Assembly: GCF_015350805.1 (NCBI RefSeq)
Contig: NZ_JADKSG010000001.1
Coordinates: 1,178,001-1,242,000 of the forward strand
Source: Herbiconiux sp. VKM Ac-1786
Lineage (GTDB): Bacteria; Actinomycetota; Actinomycetes; Actinomycetales; Microbacteriaceae
Direction: 5' to 3'
Length of the DNA: 64,000 nucleotides
This document shows positions 38,857 through 49,324 of this stretch, one piece after another. The position numbers and the translations under genes are program-made. Each line of letters begins with the position of its first letter. Positions within the stretch are counted from its first letter, which is position 1. The notes beneath the pieces were generated by a model. That model was not told the origin of the DNA. It worked only from the letters and a program-made list of their open reading frames with translations, and searched no databases.

Positions 38857-40050
38857 TCAGCCCAGCTCGCTTCGCCGAAAGCGCAGCTCTCGCTCGGCTC
38901 CTTTCAGGGGCGACCCGGTGAACGGTAGCGTGCCGAGGTCGACCCCGCCTGCCGCGCGCAACGCGATCGCGTTCGACGACCGCGCCGCCCGCTGCGGCAG
39001 CCCGATCGCGTCGGCGAACTCGTGCCAGTGCCTCAGCCGCAGCCGAGTCGTGCGCCCGGCCACCGGGAGCGCGAGGCTGTCGTCGCCATAGAGCAGGGTG
39101 CACGGCACGTCGTAGATGGGCGCGACCGCCATGCGCCCGTCCCCATCGCCGAGCGCCGAGACATTCTTGCCGTGCAGATCGCCGTTGCCGGTCAGCCAGG
39201 CGAAGACGAACTGCAGGTAGAGGTTGCGCACGGCCACGGCGGGAGCTGCGCAGAGCCTGGCCAGGGCGCCCACGGCGTCGGCCGCGTCGATGCGGTACTT
39301 GTCGGCCGGCGGAAGGCCGAGCGCCTGGGTCGCGTCCTCGAGGGGGAGCCGGCGCCATCCGCCGGCCACCCGCACCCGATCGAAGCGGCGCACCAGCAGC
39401 CCTTCGGCGCCGACCCGGTCGTGCACGACGGTCGCGTCCGAGACCGGCAGGCGCAGCCCTCGCGCCGCGACCAGGTGCGCCGCCTCGTTCTGCACCAGGT
39501 GCGGGTAGGCGGGCGGGTCGAGCTTCAGGATGAACCGGCCCGCCTCGAGGGCGACAGGGCTGCTGATCATCTCGGCGCTCAGCTTGTCCTGCACACCGGG
39601 CAGGCCGTGCCGGTCTATCTCGTCGACGAGGGCCGAGAACTCCTGCTCGGCGAGCCCGCCCGCGACCGCCGACGGGGGCTCGGCCGGATCGGAGCCCTGC
39701 GGGACGACCTGCACGTCGCCGGGCAGATCGGCTCCCACCGCGAGCAGCAGCGTCAATTCGTCGTCGAGGCTCGTCTTCAGCGCACTGCGGAGGACGGTCA
39801 GCCGACGTCCCTCGGGCAGCAGCCCGGCGAAGAAGGCGGGCAGACTGCCGCCGGCGGTCACGGTCGCTTCCGCGTCGAGCGGTAGGGTCGACGCGACCGG
39901 GGGCGAATCGACCGCCGCGTACTCGGGGCGGTACGAGAACCGGATCCCTGTTCCCGGCACCCGCTCGAGCGACGCCGCGAGACGACCACCCTTGTACACG
40001 TCCGCAGCCTCCGTGAAGCGGAGGGCGGTCAGGTTGCCGGCGTCGGTCAT
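38857..40050 (-). CDS. hipA: HipA-type Ser/Thr kinase toxin
   Basis: 397 residues. The N-terminal HipA_N region (YKGGRLAASLERV, FFAGLLPEGRR) precedes the HipA kinase core with GVQDKLSAEM, FILKLDPPAYPHLVQNEAAH, the catalytic loop GNGDLHGKNVS and the metal-binding IYDVPCTLLYG. HipA enzymes phosphorylate translation factors such as glutamyl-tRNA synthetase and cause growth arrest when not bound by HipB. The ATG at 40050 overlaps the hipB stop by four bases. The toxin converges on the secretion-like cluster, 13 bp from its last gene. Confidence 0.92.
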   Translation of the reverse strand: MTDAGNLTALRFTEAADVYKGGRLAASLERVPGTGIRFSYRPEYAAVDSPPVASTLPLDAEATVTAGGSLPAFFAGLLPEGRRLTVLRSALKTSLDDELTLLLAVGADLPGDVQVVPQGSDPAEPPSAVAGGLAEQEFSALVDEIDRHGLPGVQDKLSAEMISSPVALEAGRFILKLDPPAYPHLVQNEAAHLVAARGLRLPVSDATVVHDRVGAEGLLVRRFDRVRVAGGWRRLPLEDATQALGLPPADKYRIDAADAVGALARLCAAPAVAVRNLYLQFVFAWLTGNGDLHGKNVSALGDGDGRMAVAPIYDVPCTLLYGDDSLALPVAGRTTRLRLRHWHEFADAIGLPQRAARSSNAIALRAAGGVDLGTLPFTGSPLKGAERELRFRRSELG

Positions 40051-40280
40051 CCAGCCACCTCGAGACGCGCGCCCAGTGTGTGCAGCACCGCGAGCACCGC
40101 ATCGAGTCCCGGGTTGCCCCGGCCGGTCTCGATGTCTCGGAGGGTGCGCACCGAAACGCCCGCGAGATCGGCGAGGTCGGCTTGGTCGAGAAGCGCATTC
40201 TGCCGGCTCCGTCGTACCGAAGCGCCGATCTCCAGACGAGCGTGGTTCAGCGGCGACATAGTGCCGGTGAGAGCTTCCAT
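40047..40280 (-). CDS. hipB: HipB-type antitoxin, XRE helix-turn-helix
   Basis: 77 residues from ATG 40280 (70 from ATG 40259; neither has a clear ribosome site). The XRE-type helix-turn-helix reads QADLADLAGVSVRTLRDIETGRGNPGLDAVLAVL, matching HipB proteins that neutralise HipA and repress their own operon. Two matching palindromes lie 31 and 91 bp upstream. Antitoxin first, toxin second, with an overlapping stop/start, is the usual hipBA order. Confidence 0.9.
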   Translation of the reverse strand: MEALTGTMSPLNHARLEIGASVRRSRQNALLDQADLADLAGVSVRTLRDIETGRGNPGLDAVLAVLHTLGARLEVAG

Positions 40281-40310
40281 GGTCAGACTGTAGCGGCCGG
40301 AAGGCGGAAT

Positions 40311-40326
40311 CGGCAAAATATCGCCG
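40311..40326. promoter_or_regulatory. HipB operator A
   Basis: cggcaaaatatcgccg, an imperfect inverted repeat whose half-site matches operator B exactly 60 bp away. Placement just upstream of hipB fits autorepression. Confidence 0.65.
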
Positions 40327-40370
40327 ATACGGCCCTGACGATTGTCGAGGAGCAGCCCCGAGCCCGGTAT

Positions 40371-40386
40371 CGGCAGAATACTGCCG
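40371..40386. promoter_or_regulatory. HipB operator B
   Basis: cggcagaatactgccg, half-sites cggcag/ctgccg around AATA, preceded by the shared ATCGGCA context. Its start is 60 bp from that of operator A, near six helical turns, which would allow looping or a HipBA filament between them. Confidence 0.65.
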
Positions 40387-40443
40387 GTCACTGACGCGAT
40401 GACTTCGGGGTGGGGGTGGTTGGTGGTGGGGTGCAGAGGGTGT

Positions 40444-42371
<1,928 letters not shown>

Positions 42372-42390
42372 CCGCGCGGGTCCGCCGACG

Positions 42391-43731
42391 TCAGAAGGAG
42401 CGGAGGTTGCCGCGGAGGCCGGCATCGCCGTAGGAGCTGCGGAGGATGCCGCGGCGGCGGAGCACCGGGACGAGCTCGTCGAGCATCCGGTGCACGGTGA
42501 CCGGGTGCAGGTCGCCCGAGAAGATGAAGCCGTCGTTGCCGGCCTCCTCGCCGAACTCCTCGATGAAGTCGGCGATCTCCTCGGCGGTGCCGACGTAGCC
42601 CTCGCGCGTGCTGATGCGGCCGAGCTTCGCCTTGGCGGTCAGCAGCTCGCGCAGGGACGCGTCGGCGAAGGAGTCGTGGCGGCCGAGCAGGCCCTTGATG
42701 CTGCCCTTCGAGACGTGGTCGCCGAAGATCGCGGGGTCGACCGGGCGGTCGAGGTCGAGCCCCGTGAGGTCGGTCTCGAGGTCGCTCGACCAGGCGGCGG
42801 CGACCGTCTGCAGCGCCTGGTCGTCGGGGTGCAGTGAGGCGTCGACGATGCGCTGCGCCTCCTCGGGGCTCGCCGCCACGATCGGCTTGAACACGAACAG
42901 GACGTCGATGTCGGCCGGCGTGCGCCCAGCCGCCACGACCGCCTCGTGCACCTTCGCGCGGTAGGCCCGCACCGTGTCGAGGTCGAGCGAGGCCAGGGCG
43001 AGCTGCACCTCGGAGTGCGCGCCGGCGAAGCCGAGGCCGCGGCCCGATCCGCCGGGCGAGACCACGACGGGGTCCCCGCTCAGCGCCTCCGGGCCGAGGG
43101 GCGGGAAGGGCAGCGCGTTCAGTGGGCCGTCGAAGGTGAAGTGCTCACCGCGGTGCCGCACGGGGTCGAGGCGGGTGCCGTCGGCGAAACGGCCGGTCGC
43201 GGGGTCGGCGATCAGAGCATCCGCCCCCCAGCTGTGCCAGAGGTCGCGGATGCCCGTGAGCCACTCCTCGGCCCGGTCGTATGCCTCGTCGTGGCCGAGC
43301 GGCGCGGCGCCGAAGTGCCGGCTCGAGCCGACGTCGGTGACCACGTTGATGCCGAAGCGCGCGTCGCTGAGGTGCTGCAGCGTCGCGAACTGGCGGGCCG
43401 CCTGGTAGGGCGGGTAGGCGAGCGGATTCACGGTCGGCGCGATGCCGAGGTGCTCCGTCGCGGCGAAGAGGTAGGGCGCGAGCAGCAGCGGGTCGTGCTT
43501 GGGTCCGCCGTAGGCCGAGCGGATGCGGAGATCGAGCGTGTCGGCGTTTCCGAGCGAGAGGGCGTCCTCGATGATGACGAGATCGAAGCCGGCGCGCTCG
43601 AGGTCGCGGGCGGACTGCTGGTAGAGCTTCGGGCTCGTCCAGCGGTCGTTCCAGTCGTAGTAGGGGTGGCCCCAGCCGTGCGGGCCGAAGCCGCGCGAGA
43701 GGAACCAGCCGAAGTGCTGCAGGCGGGTCAC
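42391..43731 (-). CDS. FMN-dependent LLM-class monooxygenase, NtaA/SnaA/DszA type
   Basis: 446 residues, the normal size of the family. TIM-barrel pattern with WTSPKLYQQSARDLERAGFDLVIIEDAL, INVVTDVGSSRHFG, YDRAEEWLTGIRDLW and VVVSPGGSGRGLGFAGAHSEVQ is typical of two-component FMNH2-dependent monooxygenases that oxidise organosulfur or chelated amine compounds. GTG 43731 overlaps the stop of the sulfhydrylase gene as GTGA. The pairing suggests release of sulfite or sulfide from an organosulfur compound followed by assimilation. A flavin reductase is not present in the window. Confidence 0.9.
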   Translation of the reverse strand: MTRLQHFGWFLSRGFGPHGWGHPYYDWNDRWTSPKLYQQSARDLERAGFDLVIIEDALSLGNADTLDLRIRSAYGGPKHDPLLLAPYLFAATEHLGIAPTVNPLAYPPYQAARQFATLQHLSDARFGINVVTDVGSSRHFGAAPLGHDEAYDRAEEWLTGIRDLWHSWGADALIADPATGRFADGTRLDPVRHRGEHFTFDGPLNALPFPPLGPEALSGDPVVVSPGGSGRGLGFAGAHSEVQLALASLDLDTVRAYRAKVHEAVVAAGRTPADIDVLFVFKPIVAASPEEAQRIVDASLHPDDQALQTVAAAWSSDLETDLTGLDLDRPVDPAIFGDHVSKGSIKGLLGRHDSFADASLRELLTAKAKLGRISTREGYVGTAEEIADFIEEFGEEAGNDGFIFSGDLHPVTVHRMLDELVPVLRRRGILRSSYGDAGLRGNLRSF

Positions 43732-45089
43732 GCGGGCACGCCGCTCGTGACCGCGGTCTGTATCGCAGCGGCCGTCGGCAGGCCCGTCAGGGCCTGGGCG
43801 AGGTCGGCCGTGAGGTCGGCCGGGTCCTCGACGCCGATCGAGAGGCGCAGGAGTCCCGGCGCGATGCCGGCCTCCGCGCGCTGCTCGGGAGTGCGCCAGG
43901 CGTGGGTCGTCGTCGCCGGATGCAGCACGAGCGACCGCACGTCGCCGAGGTGCGTCATCCGGGTGAAGAGCTCGAGCCGGTCGTAGAAGGTCTTCGCCGC
44001 CTCGAGCCCGCCGTGCAGCGTGAACGCGAACACGGCGCCCTGCCCGTCGGGCAGGTAGCGCCGGGCCAGCGCGTGGTAGGCGCTCGAGGGCAGCCCGGCG
44101 TGGTCGACGCTCTCGACCTCGGGCTGCTGCTCGAGCCAGGTCGCGATCGCCAGCGCCGACGACGACTGCCGGTCGACCCGGAGCGACAGCGTCTCGATGC
44201 CCTGCTGGATCAGGAACGCGTTCAGCGGTGAGGGCGTCGGCCCGAGCCGCGCGGCCACCACGTCGCGGGCGTAGGCGAGGAACGCCCCGCGGCCGAAGCG
44301 CTCGGCGAACGAGCGGCCTCCGAGCGAGCGCACCGGGTTCGTCAGGTGCGGGAAGCGGGCCGTGCCGTCGGGCGCGGAACCGTCCCAGTCGAAGGTCTTG
44401 CCCGCGACGACCACGCCGCCGAGCACCGCCCCGTGCCCCGCGAGGAACTTGCTCGCCGAGTGCACCACCACGTCTCCCCCGTGCTCGAGGGGTCGCAGCA
44501 GGTACGGCGTGGCGAAGGTGTTGTCGACGATCAGCGGGATGCCATGCCGGTGCGCCACCTCGGCCACCAGGGCGAGGTCGACGATGTCGTTCTTCGGGTT
44601 CGGGATCGACTCGACGAAGAACGCCCGGGTGGTGGGGCGCACCGCGATCTCCCACGCCAGCGGGTCGTTCGCGTCGACGACGAAGTCGGTCTCGATGCCG
44701 AGCCGGGCGAAGTTGTCGAGGAAGAGCCCGCGCGAGCCCTCGTAGATGCTGTTCGCCGAGACGAGGTGGTCTCCGGCCTGCAGGAGGCCGAGCACGGCGA
44801 CGGTCACGGCGGCCTGGCCGCTTCCGACGAGCACGGCCTCGGTGCCGCCCTCCAGGGCGGCGATCCGGCGCTCGACCGCGGCGTTCGTCGGGTTGGCGAG
44901 CCGGGTGTAGCTGAAGCCGTCGTCGGCGCCCGAGAACCGGTCCTGCGCCTGCGCGAAGTCGTCGAAGACGAAGCCTGCGGTGAGGTGCACCGGGGTGACA
45001 CGGGCGTTGACGCCGTCGCCCCGCGCGTCGCCGGCGTGAACCTGGCGGGTCGCGAAGCCGTGGCGGGGGGTGCGGGAGTCGTCGGTCAT
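43728..45089 (-). CDS. metY: O-acetylhomoserine sulfhydrylase (aminocarboxypropyltransferase)
   Basis: 453 residues, the typical length of MetY rather than the shorter CGS/CBL proteins. The PLP lysine lies in [10 protein letters not shown], with [34 protein letters not shown] and ESIPNPKND also matching. It converts O-acetylhomoserine and sulfide to homocysteine in the cytoplasm. ATG 45089 is chosen; upstream in-frame codons would give an unlikely extension across the promoter region. It leads a two-gene unit with the monooxygenase and diverges from the GH1 gene over 143 bp. Confidence 0.92.
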   Translation of the reverse strand: MTDDSRTPRHGFATRQVHAGDARGDGVNARVTPVHLTAGFVFDDFAQAQDRFSGADDGFSYTRLANPTNAAVERRIAALEGGTEAVLVGSGQAAVTVAVLGLLQAGDHLVSANSIYEGSRGLFLDNFARLGIETDFVVDANDPLAWEIAVRPTTRAFFVESIPNPKNDIVDLALVAEVAHRHGIPLIVDNTFATPYLLRPLEHGGDVVVHSASKFLAGHGAVLGGVVVAGKTFDWDGSAPDGTARFPHLTNPVRSLGGRSFAERFGRGAFLAYARDVVAARLGPTPSPLNAFLIQQGIETLSLRVDRQSSSALAIATWLEQQPEVESVDHAGLPSSAYHALARRYLPDGQGAVFAFTLHGGLEAAKTFYDRLELFTRMTHLGDVRSLVLHPATTTHAWRTPEQRAEAGIAPGLLRLSIGVEDPADLTADLAQALTGLPTAAAIQTAVTSGVPA

Positions 45090-45139
45090 GATGAACCAGG
45101 GTCGCACGCGCATCCGGAACCCCCGCCCTTTGCGAAGTT

Positions 45140-45167
45140 CTGTTACGCGGGAGGCGGCCTGTACACT
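45140..45167 (+). promoter_or_regulatory. Possible promoter of the GH1 glucosidase gene
   Basis: CTGTTA at 45140-45145, 16-bp spacer and TACACT at 45162-45167. The operator palindrome begins three bases after the -10 box. Confidence 0.5.
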
Positions 45168-45169
45168 GC

Positions 45170-45183
45170 AGAGAGCGCTCTCT
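45170..45183. promoter_or_regulatory. LacI-family operator of the GH1 locus
   Basis: Perfect 14-bp palindrome agagagcgctctct. The GAGCGCTC core is the typical recognition site of actinobacterial CebR/BglR-type LacI repressors. It overlaps the probable transcription start of the glucosidase gene, whose downstream neighbour encodes a LacI protein. Confidence 0.82.
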
Positions 45184-45232
45184 CGCACCCGGAGCGAGCG
45201 TGTCAGCACCAGGCAAAGGAGCAGTGCCCCGC

Positions 45233-46702
45233 ATGACCACCTCATTCCCGCCCGGATTCCTCTGGGGATCGGCGACCGCTGCCGCGCAGATCGAGGGCGC
45301 CGCCTTCGAGGACGGCAAGGAGGCCTCGGTCTGGGACACCTTCTCCCGGGTGCCCGGCGCCGTGCTGAACGGCGACACCCCCGACGTCGCCGTCGACCAC
45401 TACCACCGCATGCCCGAGGACGTGGCCCTGATGAAGCGGCTCGGCCTGCAGTCGTACCGGTTCTCGACGAGCTGGGCGCGCATCCGGCCCGGTGACCGCG
45501 ACGTGAACCCCGCCGGGCTCGACTTCTACTCGCGGCTCGTCGACGAGCTGCTCGAGGCGGGCGTGCTGCCCTGGCTGACGCTCTACCACTGGGACCTGCC
45601 GCAGGCCGTCGAGGACACGGGCGGCTGGGCCAACCGCGACACCGCCTACCGCTTCGCCGAGTACGCCGAGATCGTGCACGGCGCCCTGGGCGACCGTGTC
45701 GCCAACTGGACCACCTTCAACGAGCCGTTCTGCTCGTCGCTGCTCGGCTACGCCTCGGGCGTGCACGCTCCCGGCCGCCAGGAGCCCGCCGCCGCGATCG
45801 CCGCCGTGCACCACCAGCACCTCGGCCACGGTCTCGCCGTGCAGCGGCTGCGCGAGCTCGGGGCGCAGCACATCGGCATCACGCTGAACCTCACCAACGC
45901 CATCCCGAAGGACGCCGGCGACCCCGTCGACCTCGAGGCGGCCCGCCGCGTCGACGGGCTGAACAACCGCATCTTCCTCGACCCGCTGCTGCGCGGGTCG
46001 TACCCCGACGACATCCGCACCGACCTCGCCGACCTCGGCCTGACCTTCGGCGACGACGCGCTGGTGCGCCCCGGCGACCTCGAGATCATCGCCCAGCCGC
46101 TCGACTTCCTGGGCGTGAACCACTACCACGACGACATGGTCAGCGGGCACCCGCTCGAGGTGCCGGCCGACCCGTCGCTCGTGCCGGCCGACCCGCACGC
46201 GGTGGCCGGGGGCATCCGCTCGGTGGGTTCGCCCTTCGTGGGCTCGGAGTACGTGACCTTCCCGCTGCGCGGCCTGCCGCTGACCGGCATGGGCTGGGAG
46301 GTCAACCCGAGCGGGCTGACCCGCCTGCTCGTGCGCCTCGGCGAGGAGTACCCGGCGCTGCCGCCGCTCTACGTCACCGAGAACGGCGCCGCCTACGACG
46401 ACGAGGTGGCGGCCGACGGCGCGATCCACGACGAGCTGCGCACGACGTACATCGTCGACCACATCCAGGCGGTGTCGGATGCGATCGCCGCCGGCGCCGA
46501 CGTGCGCGGCTACTTCGTCTGGTCGCTGCTCGACAACTTCGAGTGGGGCTGGGGCTACGGCAAGCGCTTCGGCATCGTTCGGGTCGACTACGACACGCTC
46601 GAGCGCACGCCGAAGGACAGCGCGCTGGCCTATGCGGCGCAGATCGCGGCGGCGACGGATGCTCGCGCCGTCGACCCCGCGTCGGCCGCCGTGCTCGGCT
46701 AG
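45233..46702 (+). CDS. GH1 beta-glucosidase
   Basis: 489 residues, cytoplasmic. It opens with FPPGFLWGSATAAAQIEGA, the GH1 N-terminal signature, and carries the acid/base Glu164 in TTFNEPF and the nucleophile Glu383 in YVTENGAAYDD, plus the aglycone-site SLLDNFEWGWGYGKRFG. It hydrolyses beta-glucosides such as cellobiose after import. ATG 45233 gives the canonical N-terminus with AAAGGAG 11 bases upstream; GTG 45200, with GGAG five bases away, would add 11 residues and cannot be excluded. The gene is followed after three bases by its LacI regulator. Confidence 0.95.
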   Translation: MTTSFPPGFLWGSATAAAQIEGAAFEDGKEASVWDTFSRVPGAVLNGDTPDVAVDHYHRMPEDVALMKRLGLQSYRFSTSWARIRPGDRDVNPAGLDFYSRLVDELLEAGVLPWLTLYHWDLPQAVEDTGGWANRDTAYRFAEYAEIVHGALGDRVANWTTFNEPFCSSLLGYASGVHAPGRQEPAAAIAAVHHQHLGHGLAVQRLRELGAQHIGITLNLTNAIPKDAGDPVDLEAARRVDGLNNRIFLDPLLRGSYPDDIRTDLADLGLTFGDDALVRPGDLEIIAQPLDFLGVNHYHDDMVSGHPLEVPADPSLVPADPHAVAGGIRSVGSPFVGSEYVTFPLRGLPLTGMGWEVNPSGLTRLLVRLGEEYPALPPLYVTENGAAYDDEVAADGAIHDELRTTYIVDHIQAVSDAIAAGADVRGYFVWSLLDNFEWGWGYGKRFGIVRVDYDTLERTPKDSALAYAAQIAAATDARAVDPASAAVLG

Positions 46703-46705
46703 CCG

Positions 46706-47725
46706 GTGAATCGGGGCGTGCGCACACCGACGCTCGAGATGGTGGCCGCCGAGGCCGGCGTCTCGCGCGCCACGGTGTCGCGGGTGGTGAACGGCTCGAC
46801 GTCGGTCGCGCCGGAGATCATCGCGCAGGTGCAGGCGGCGGTCGCCCGGCTGGACTACGTGCCGAACCGTGTGGCGCGCTCGCTCGCGAGCCGGCGGGCC
46901 GACGTGATCGCGCTGATCGTGCCGGAGTCGGCGTCGACGGTGTTCGCCGATCCCTTCTTCGCGCCCGTCGTGCGCGGTGTCGCGCGGGTGCTCGGCGACA
47001 CCGACTACACGCTGAACCTGCTCATCGCGTCGGAGTCGCGACCGGAGAAGACCCGGCGCTACCTCCAGGGCGGCAACGTCGACGGCGCCCTCGTGGTCTC
47101 GCACCATGCCGAGGACCACTCCTACGTCGGCCTCGGATCGGCCCTGCCGATGGTCTTCGGCGGCCGGCCCCTCATCCCGGGGCTGACCGACCGGCACCAC
47201 GTCGACGTGGACAACGTCGACAGCGCCCGCCGCGCCGTCGAGCACCTGCTCGGCCTCGGTCGCAGCCGCGTCGGCACGATCGCCGGGCGGCAGGACATGC
47301 CCGCGGGACTCGACCGGCTGGACGGCTGGCGCGAGGCCGTCGCCGCCTCGGGGGCGGGACGCGCATCCGTCGACCTCGTGGAGTTCGGCGACTTCACTCA
47401 GGACTCCGGGGCCGAGGCCACCGAGCGGCTGCTCGCCCGCGCGCCGGACCTGGACGGACTGTTCGTCGCCAACGACCAGATGGCGGCGGGGGCGATGCGG
47501 GTGCTGACGTCGCACGGACGCCGGATCCCCGACGACGTGGCCGTGATCGGCTTCGACGACGACACCTTCGCGCCGACGCTGACTCCGCCGCTCACCACGG
47601 TGCGGCAGCCCGCGATGGAGTTCGGCGAGGCGATGGCCGAGGTGCTGATCGCCCTGATCGCGGGCGAGGACGTGCCGCGCCGCACGGTCATCCCCACGTC
47701 GCTCGTGCGCCGCGGCTCGGCCTGA
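46706..47725 (+). CDS. LacI-family regulator of the GH1 glucosidase
   Basis: 339 residues from GTG 46706. The helix-turn-helix TLEMVAAEAGVSRATVSRVVNGS is followed by the hinge ARSLASRR and a sugar-binding domain ending in VIGFDDDTFAPTLTPPLTTVRQP, all canonical. It is co-transcribed with the glucosidase, and the palindrome at 45170-45183 is the probable binding site, giving a simple feedback loop induced by a beta-glucoside. Confidence 0.93.
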   Translation: MNRGVRTPTLEMVAAEAGVSRATVSRVVNGSTSVAPEIIAQVQAAVARLDYVPNRVARSLASRRADVIALIVPESASTVFADPFFAPVVRGVARVLGDTDYTLNLLIASESRPEKTRRYLQGGNVDGALVVSHHAEDHSYVGLGSALPMVFGGRPLIPGLTDRHHVDVDNVDSARRAVEHLLGLGRSRVGTIAGRQDMPAGLDRLDGWREAVAASGAGRASVDLVEFGDFTQDSGAEATERLLARAPDLDGLFVANDQMAAGAMRVLTSHGRRIPDDVAVIGFDDDTFAPTLTPPLTTVRQPAMEFGEAMAEVLIALIAGEDVPRRTVIPTSLVRRGSA

Positions 47726-47783
47726 CCCGCGCTGCCCCGCCCGCGCTGCCCCGCCCGCGCTGCCCGGGCCTGCCCGGGTCGCA

Positions 47784-47819
47784 CAAACGGCCCTCCCCGC
47801 GGTGGGGAAGGGCCGTTTG
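47784..47819. terminator. Bidirectional terminator between lacI and csbD
   Basis: Long stem AAACGGCCCT-CCCC with GGGGAAGGGCCGTTT (one bulge), loop gcggt, with T and A runs at opposite ends so that it can act in both directions. It lies between convergent genes. Just before it, the 14-mer gctgccccgcccgc occurs twice in tandem (47731-47758). Confidence 0.85.
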
Positions 47820-47840
47820 CGCTACCGGTGCGGGGGGGGG

Positions 47841-48014
47841 CTAGTTCTTGAAGGCGTCCTTCACGTTCTCGCCCGCGTTCTTGAGGTCGGCCTTCGACTG
47901 GTCGGAGCGGCCTTCCGCCACCTTCGAGTCGTCGTCGGTCGCCTTGCCGAAGGCCTCCTTGGCCTTGCCGCCCAGCTTCTCCGCCGCGTTCTCGATCTTG
48001 TCGCCTGCACTCAT
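47841..48014 (-). CDS. csbD: CsbD-family stress protein
   Basis: 57 residues: MSAGDKIENAAEKLGGKAKE opens the protein and NVKDAFKN closes it. The repeated pattern of Lys, Ala, Gly, Glu and Asp in an extended amphipathic, likely disordered helix is typical of CsbD, a general-stress protein of unknown biochemical function. GGAGGAG-like sequence (gagaggagcc on the minus strand) precedes the ATG. It ends three bases into a G-rich run beside the terminator at 47784. The 130 bp upstream to 48144 hold nothing I can assign beyond its likely promoter. Confidence 0.9.
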   Translation of the reverse strand: MSAGDKIENAAEKLGGKAKEAFGKATDDDSKVAEGRSDQSKADLKNAGENVKDAFKN

Positions 48015-48144
48015 GGGTGGGCTCCTCTCTCGTCGTGGGGGCCGATCGCCCTCACTTCCACTGTGGCCCTGTCCCCGCGCGGCGCAACCGACTCACAGCG
48101 ACCGTCCACCTGGCACGTCGGCCGGCGGCAGGCGGCCGGCGGCT

Positions 48145-49224
48145 TCAGGAGGCGAGGCGGCGCGCCACCAGCAGGTCGGCCGCGCGCGACGGCGTGAGCG
48201 CCTCGGCCTCGGCCAGCGCCAGCACCTCGTCGAGGCGGGCGCCCAGGGCGTCGATGCGCGCCAGCACCTCCTCGCGCGACGAGCCCGGCGAGCCGAGGTG
48301 GATGACGCCGCCCGCGTTCACCACGTAGTCGGGCGCGTACAGGATGCCGCGCGCGGCCAGGCGGTCGCCTCCGTCGGCCTCGGCGAGCTGGTTGTTGGCC
48401 GGGCCGACGACGGCGCGGCAGTCGAGCTCGTCGATGACCGCGCTGCTCAGCATGCCGCCGACACCGGCCGGAACGAAGACGTCGGTCTCGAGCCGGTGCG
48501 CGTCCGCCGGCGACACCCAGGTCGCGCCGAGCTGCTCGACCGCGGCCCGGCGGACCGGGTTCACGTCGGTCGCGCTGACGACCGCCCCGGCCTCGACGAG
48601 CGTGCGCGCGAGCCGGCTGCCCACCTGCCCGAAGCCCACGATGGTGACCCGGAGACCCTCCGGCGAGGCGACACCGATGCGCGGCAGCACCGCGAGCAGG
48701 GCGCTGTGCACGCCGCGGGCCGTGTACTCCCCCGGGTCGCCGTGGCCGCCGTCGGCCTCGGGCAGTCCGACCACCGCCGGGGTGCGCCGGGCCACGACCG
48801 CCATGTCGGCCGAGCCGGTCGCGACGTCCTCGGCCGTGACGTAGGAGCCGCCGAACGAGCCGACGAGATCGCCGAGGTCGAGGAAGGCCGCCTCGCGCCG
48901 GGCGGCATCGAGCGGCTCGTCGGGCGCCATGATCACGGCCTTGCCGCCGCCGTGGGCGAGCCCGGCCAGGGCGTTCTTCGCGGTCATCCCGGCCGAGAGC
49001 CGCAGAGCGTCGGCGACGGCCTCGTCGACCGTGTCGTAGTGCCAGAGCCGGCAGCCGCCGAGGGCCGGCCCGAGCCGCGTCGAGTGCACGGCGACCATCA
49101 TCACGAGGCCGGAGCGGGCCCCGCGCACGACCTCCACGCGCTCGTGCCCCGCGGGATGCGGGCGGGCGGACAGCAGGGAGGGGGCGAGGGCGGGCTGGTC
49201 GGCGGTGATCGTCATGGTCACCAT
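48145..49224 (-). CDS. Leu/Val/Phe-type (Glu/Leu/Phe/Val family) dehydrogenase
   Basis: 359 residues, the normal size of leucine/valine dehydrogenases. The catalytic segment LRLSAGMTAKNALAGLAHGGGKAVI holds both active-site lysines, AEDVATGSADM follows, and the NAD-binding motif is VGFGQVGSRLA. It oxidatively deaminates branched-chain or aromatic amino acids to 2-oxo acids in the cytoplasm. ATG 49224 (MVTM) is used; ATG 49215 is equally possible. It diverges from an Lrp-family gene across 100 bp with a palindromic site, so that regulator probably controls it. Confidence 0.92.
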   Translation of the reverse strand: MVTMTITADQPALAPSLLSARPHPAGHERVEVVRGARSGLVMMVAVHSTRLGPALGGCRLWHYDTVDEAVADALRLSAGMTAKNALAGLAHGGGKAVIMAPDEPLDAARREAAFLDLGDLVGSFGGSYVTAEDVATGSADMAVVARRTPAVVGLPEADGGHGDPGEYTARGVHSALLAVLPRIGVASPEGLRVTIVGFGQVGSRLARTLVEAGAVVSATDVNPVRRAAVEQLGATWVSPADAHRLETDVFVPAGVGGMLSSAVIDELDCRAVVGPANNQLAEADGGDRLAARGILYAPDYVVNAGGVIHLGSPGSSREEVLARIDALGARLDEVLALAEAEALTPSRAADLLVARRLAS

Positions 49225-49254
49225 GATGAGATCGCGCCCCGCTCGCCGCAAGAG

Positions 49255-49273
49255 TGACTACTCTGAGTGGTCA
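49255..49273. promoter_or_regulatory. Lrp/AsnC-type operator
   Basis: tgactactctgagtggtca, a 19-bp imperfect palindrome (TGACyACTC half-sites) in the gap between the divergent dehydrogenase and Lrp genes. Position and symmetry fit an Lrp-family site. Confidence 0.65.
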
Positions 49274-49324
49274 GAACGCTCAATCGCGCCCAGTGCCGGG
49301 CGCCGAGACTGATCGGAACGACCG

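Noticed and set aside
38857-40280. hipBA as a marker of a mobile element
   Set aside because: No integrase, transposase, direct-repeat boundary or tRNA is nearby, and base composition matches the surroundings by eye.
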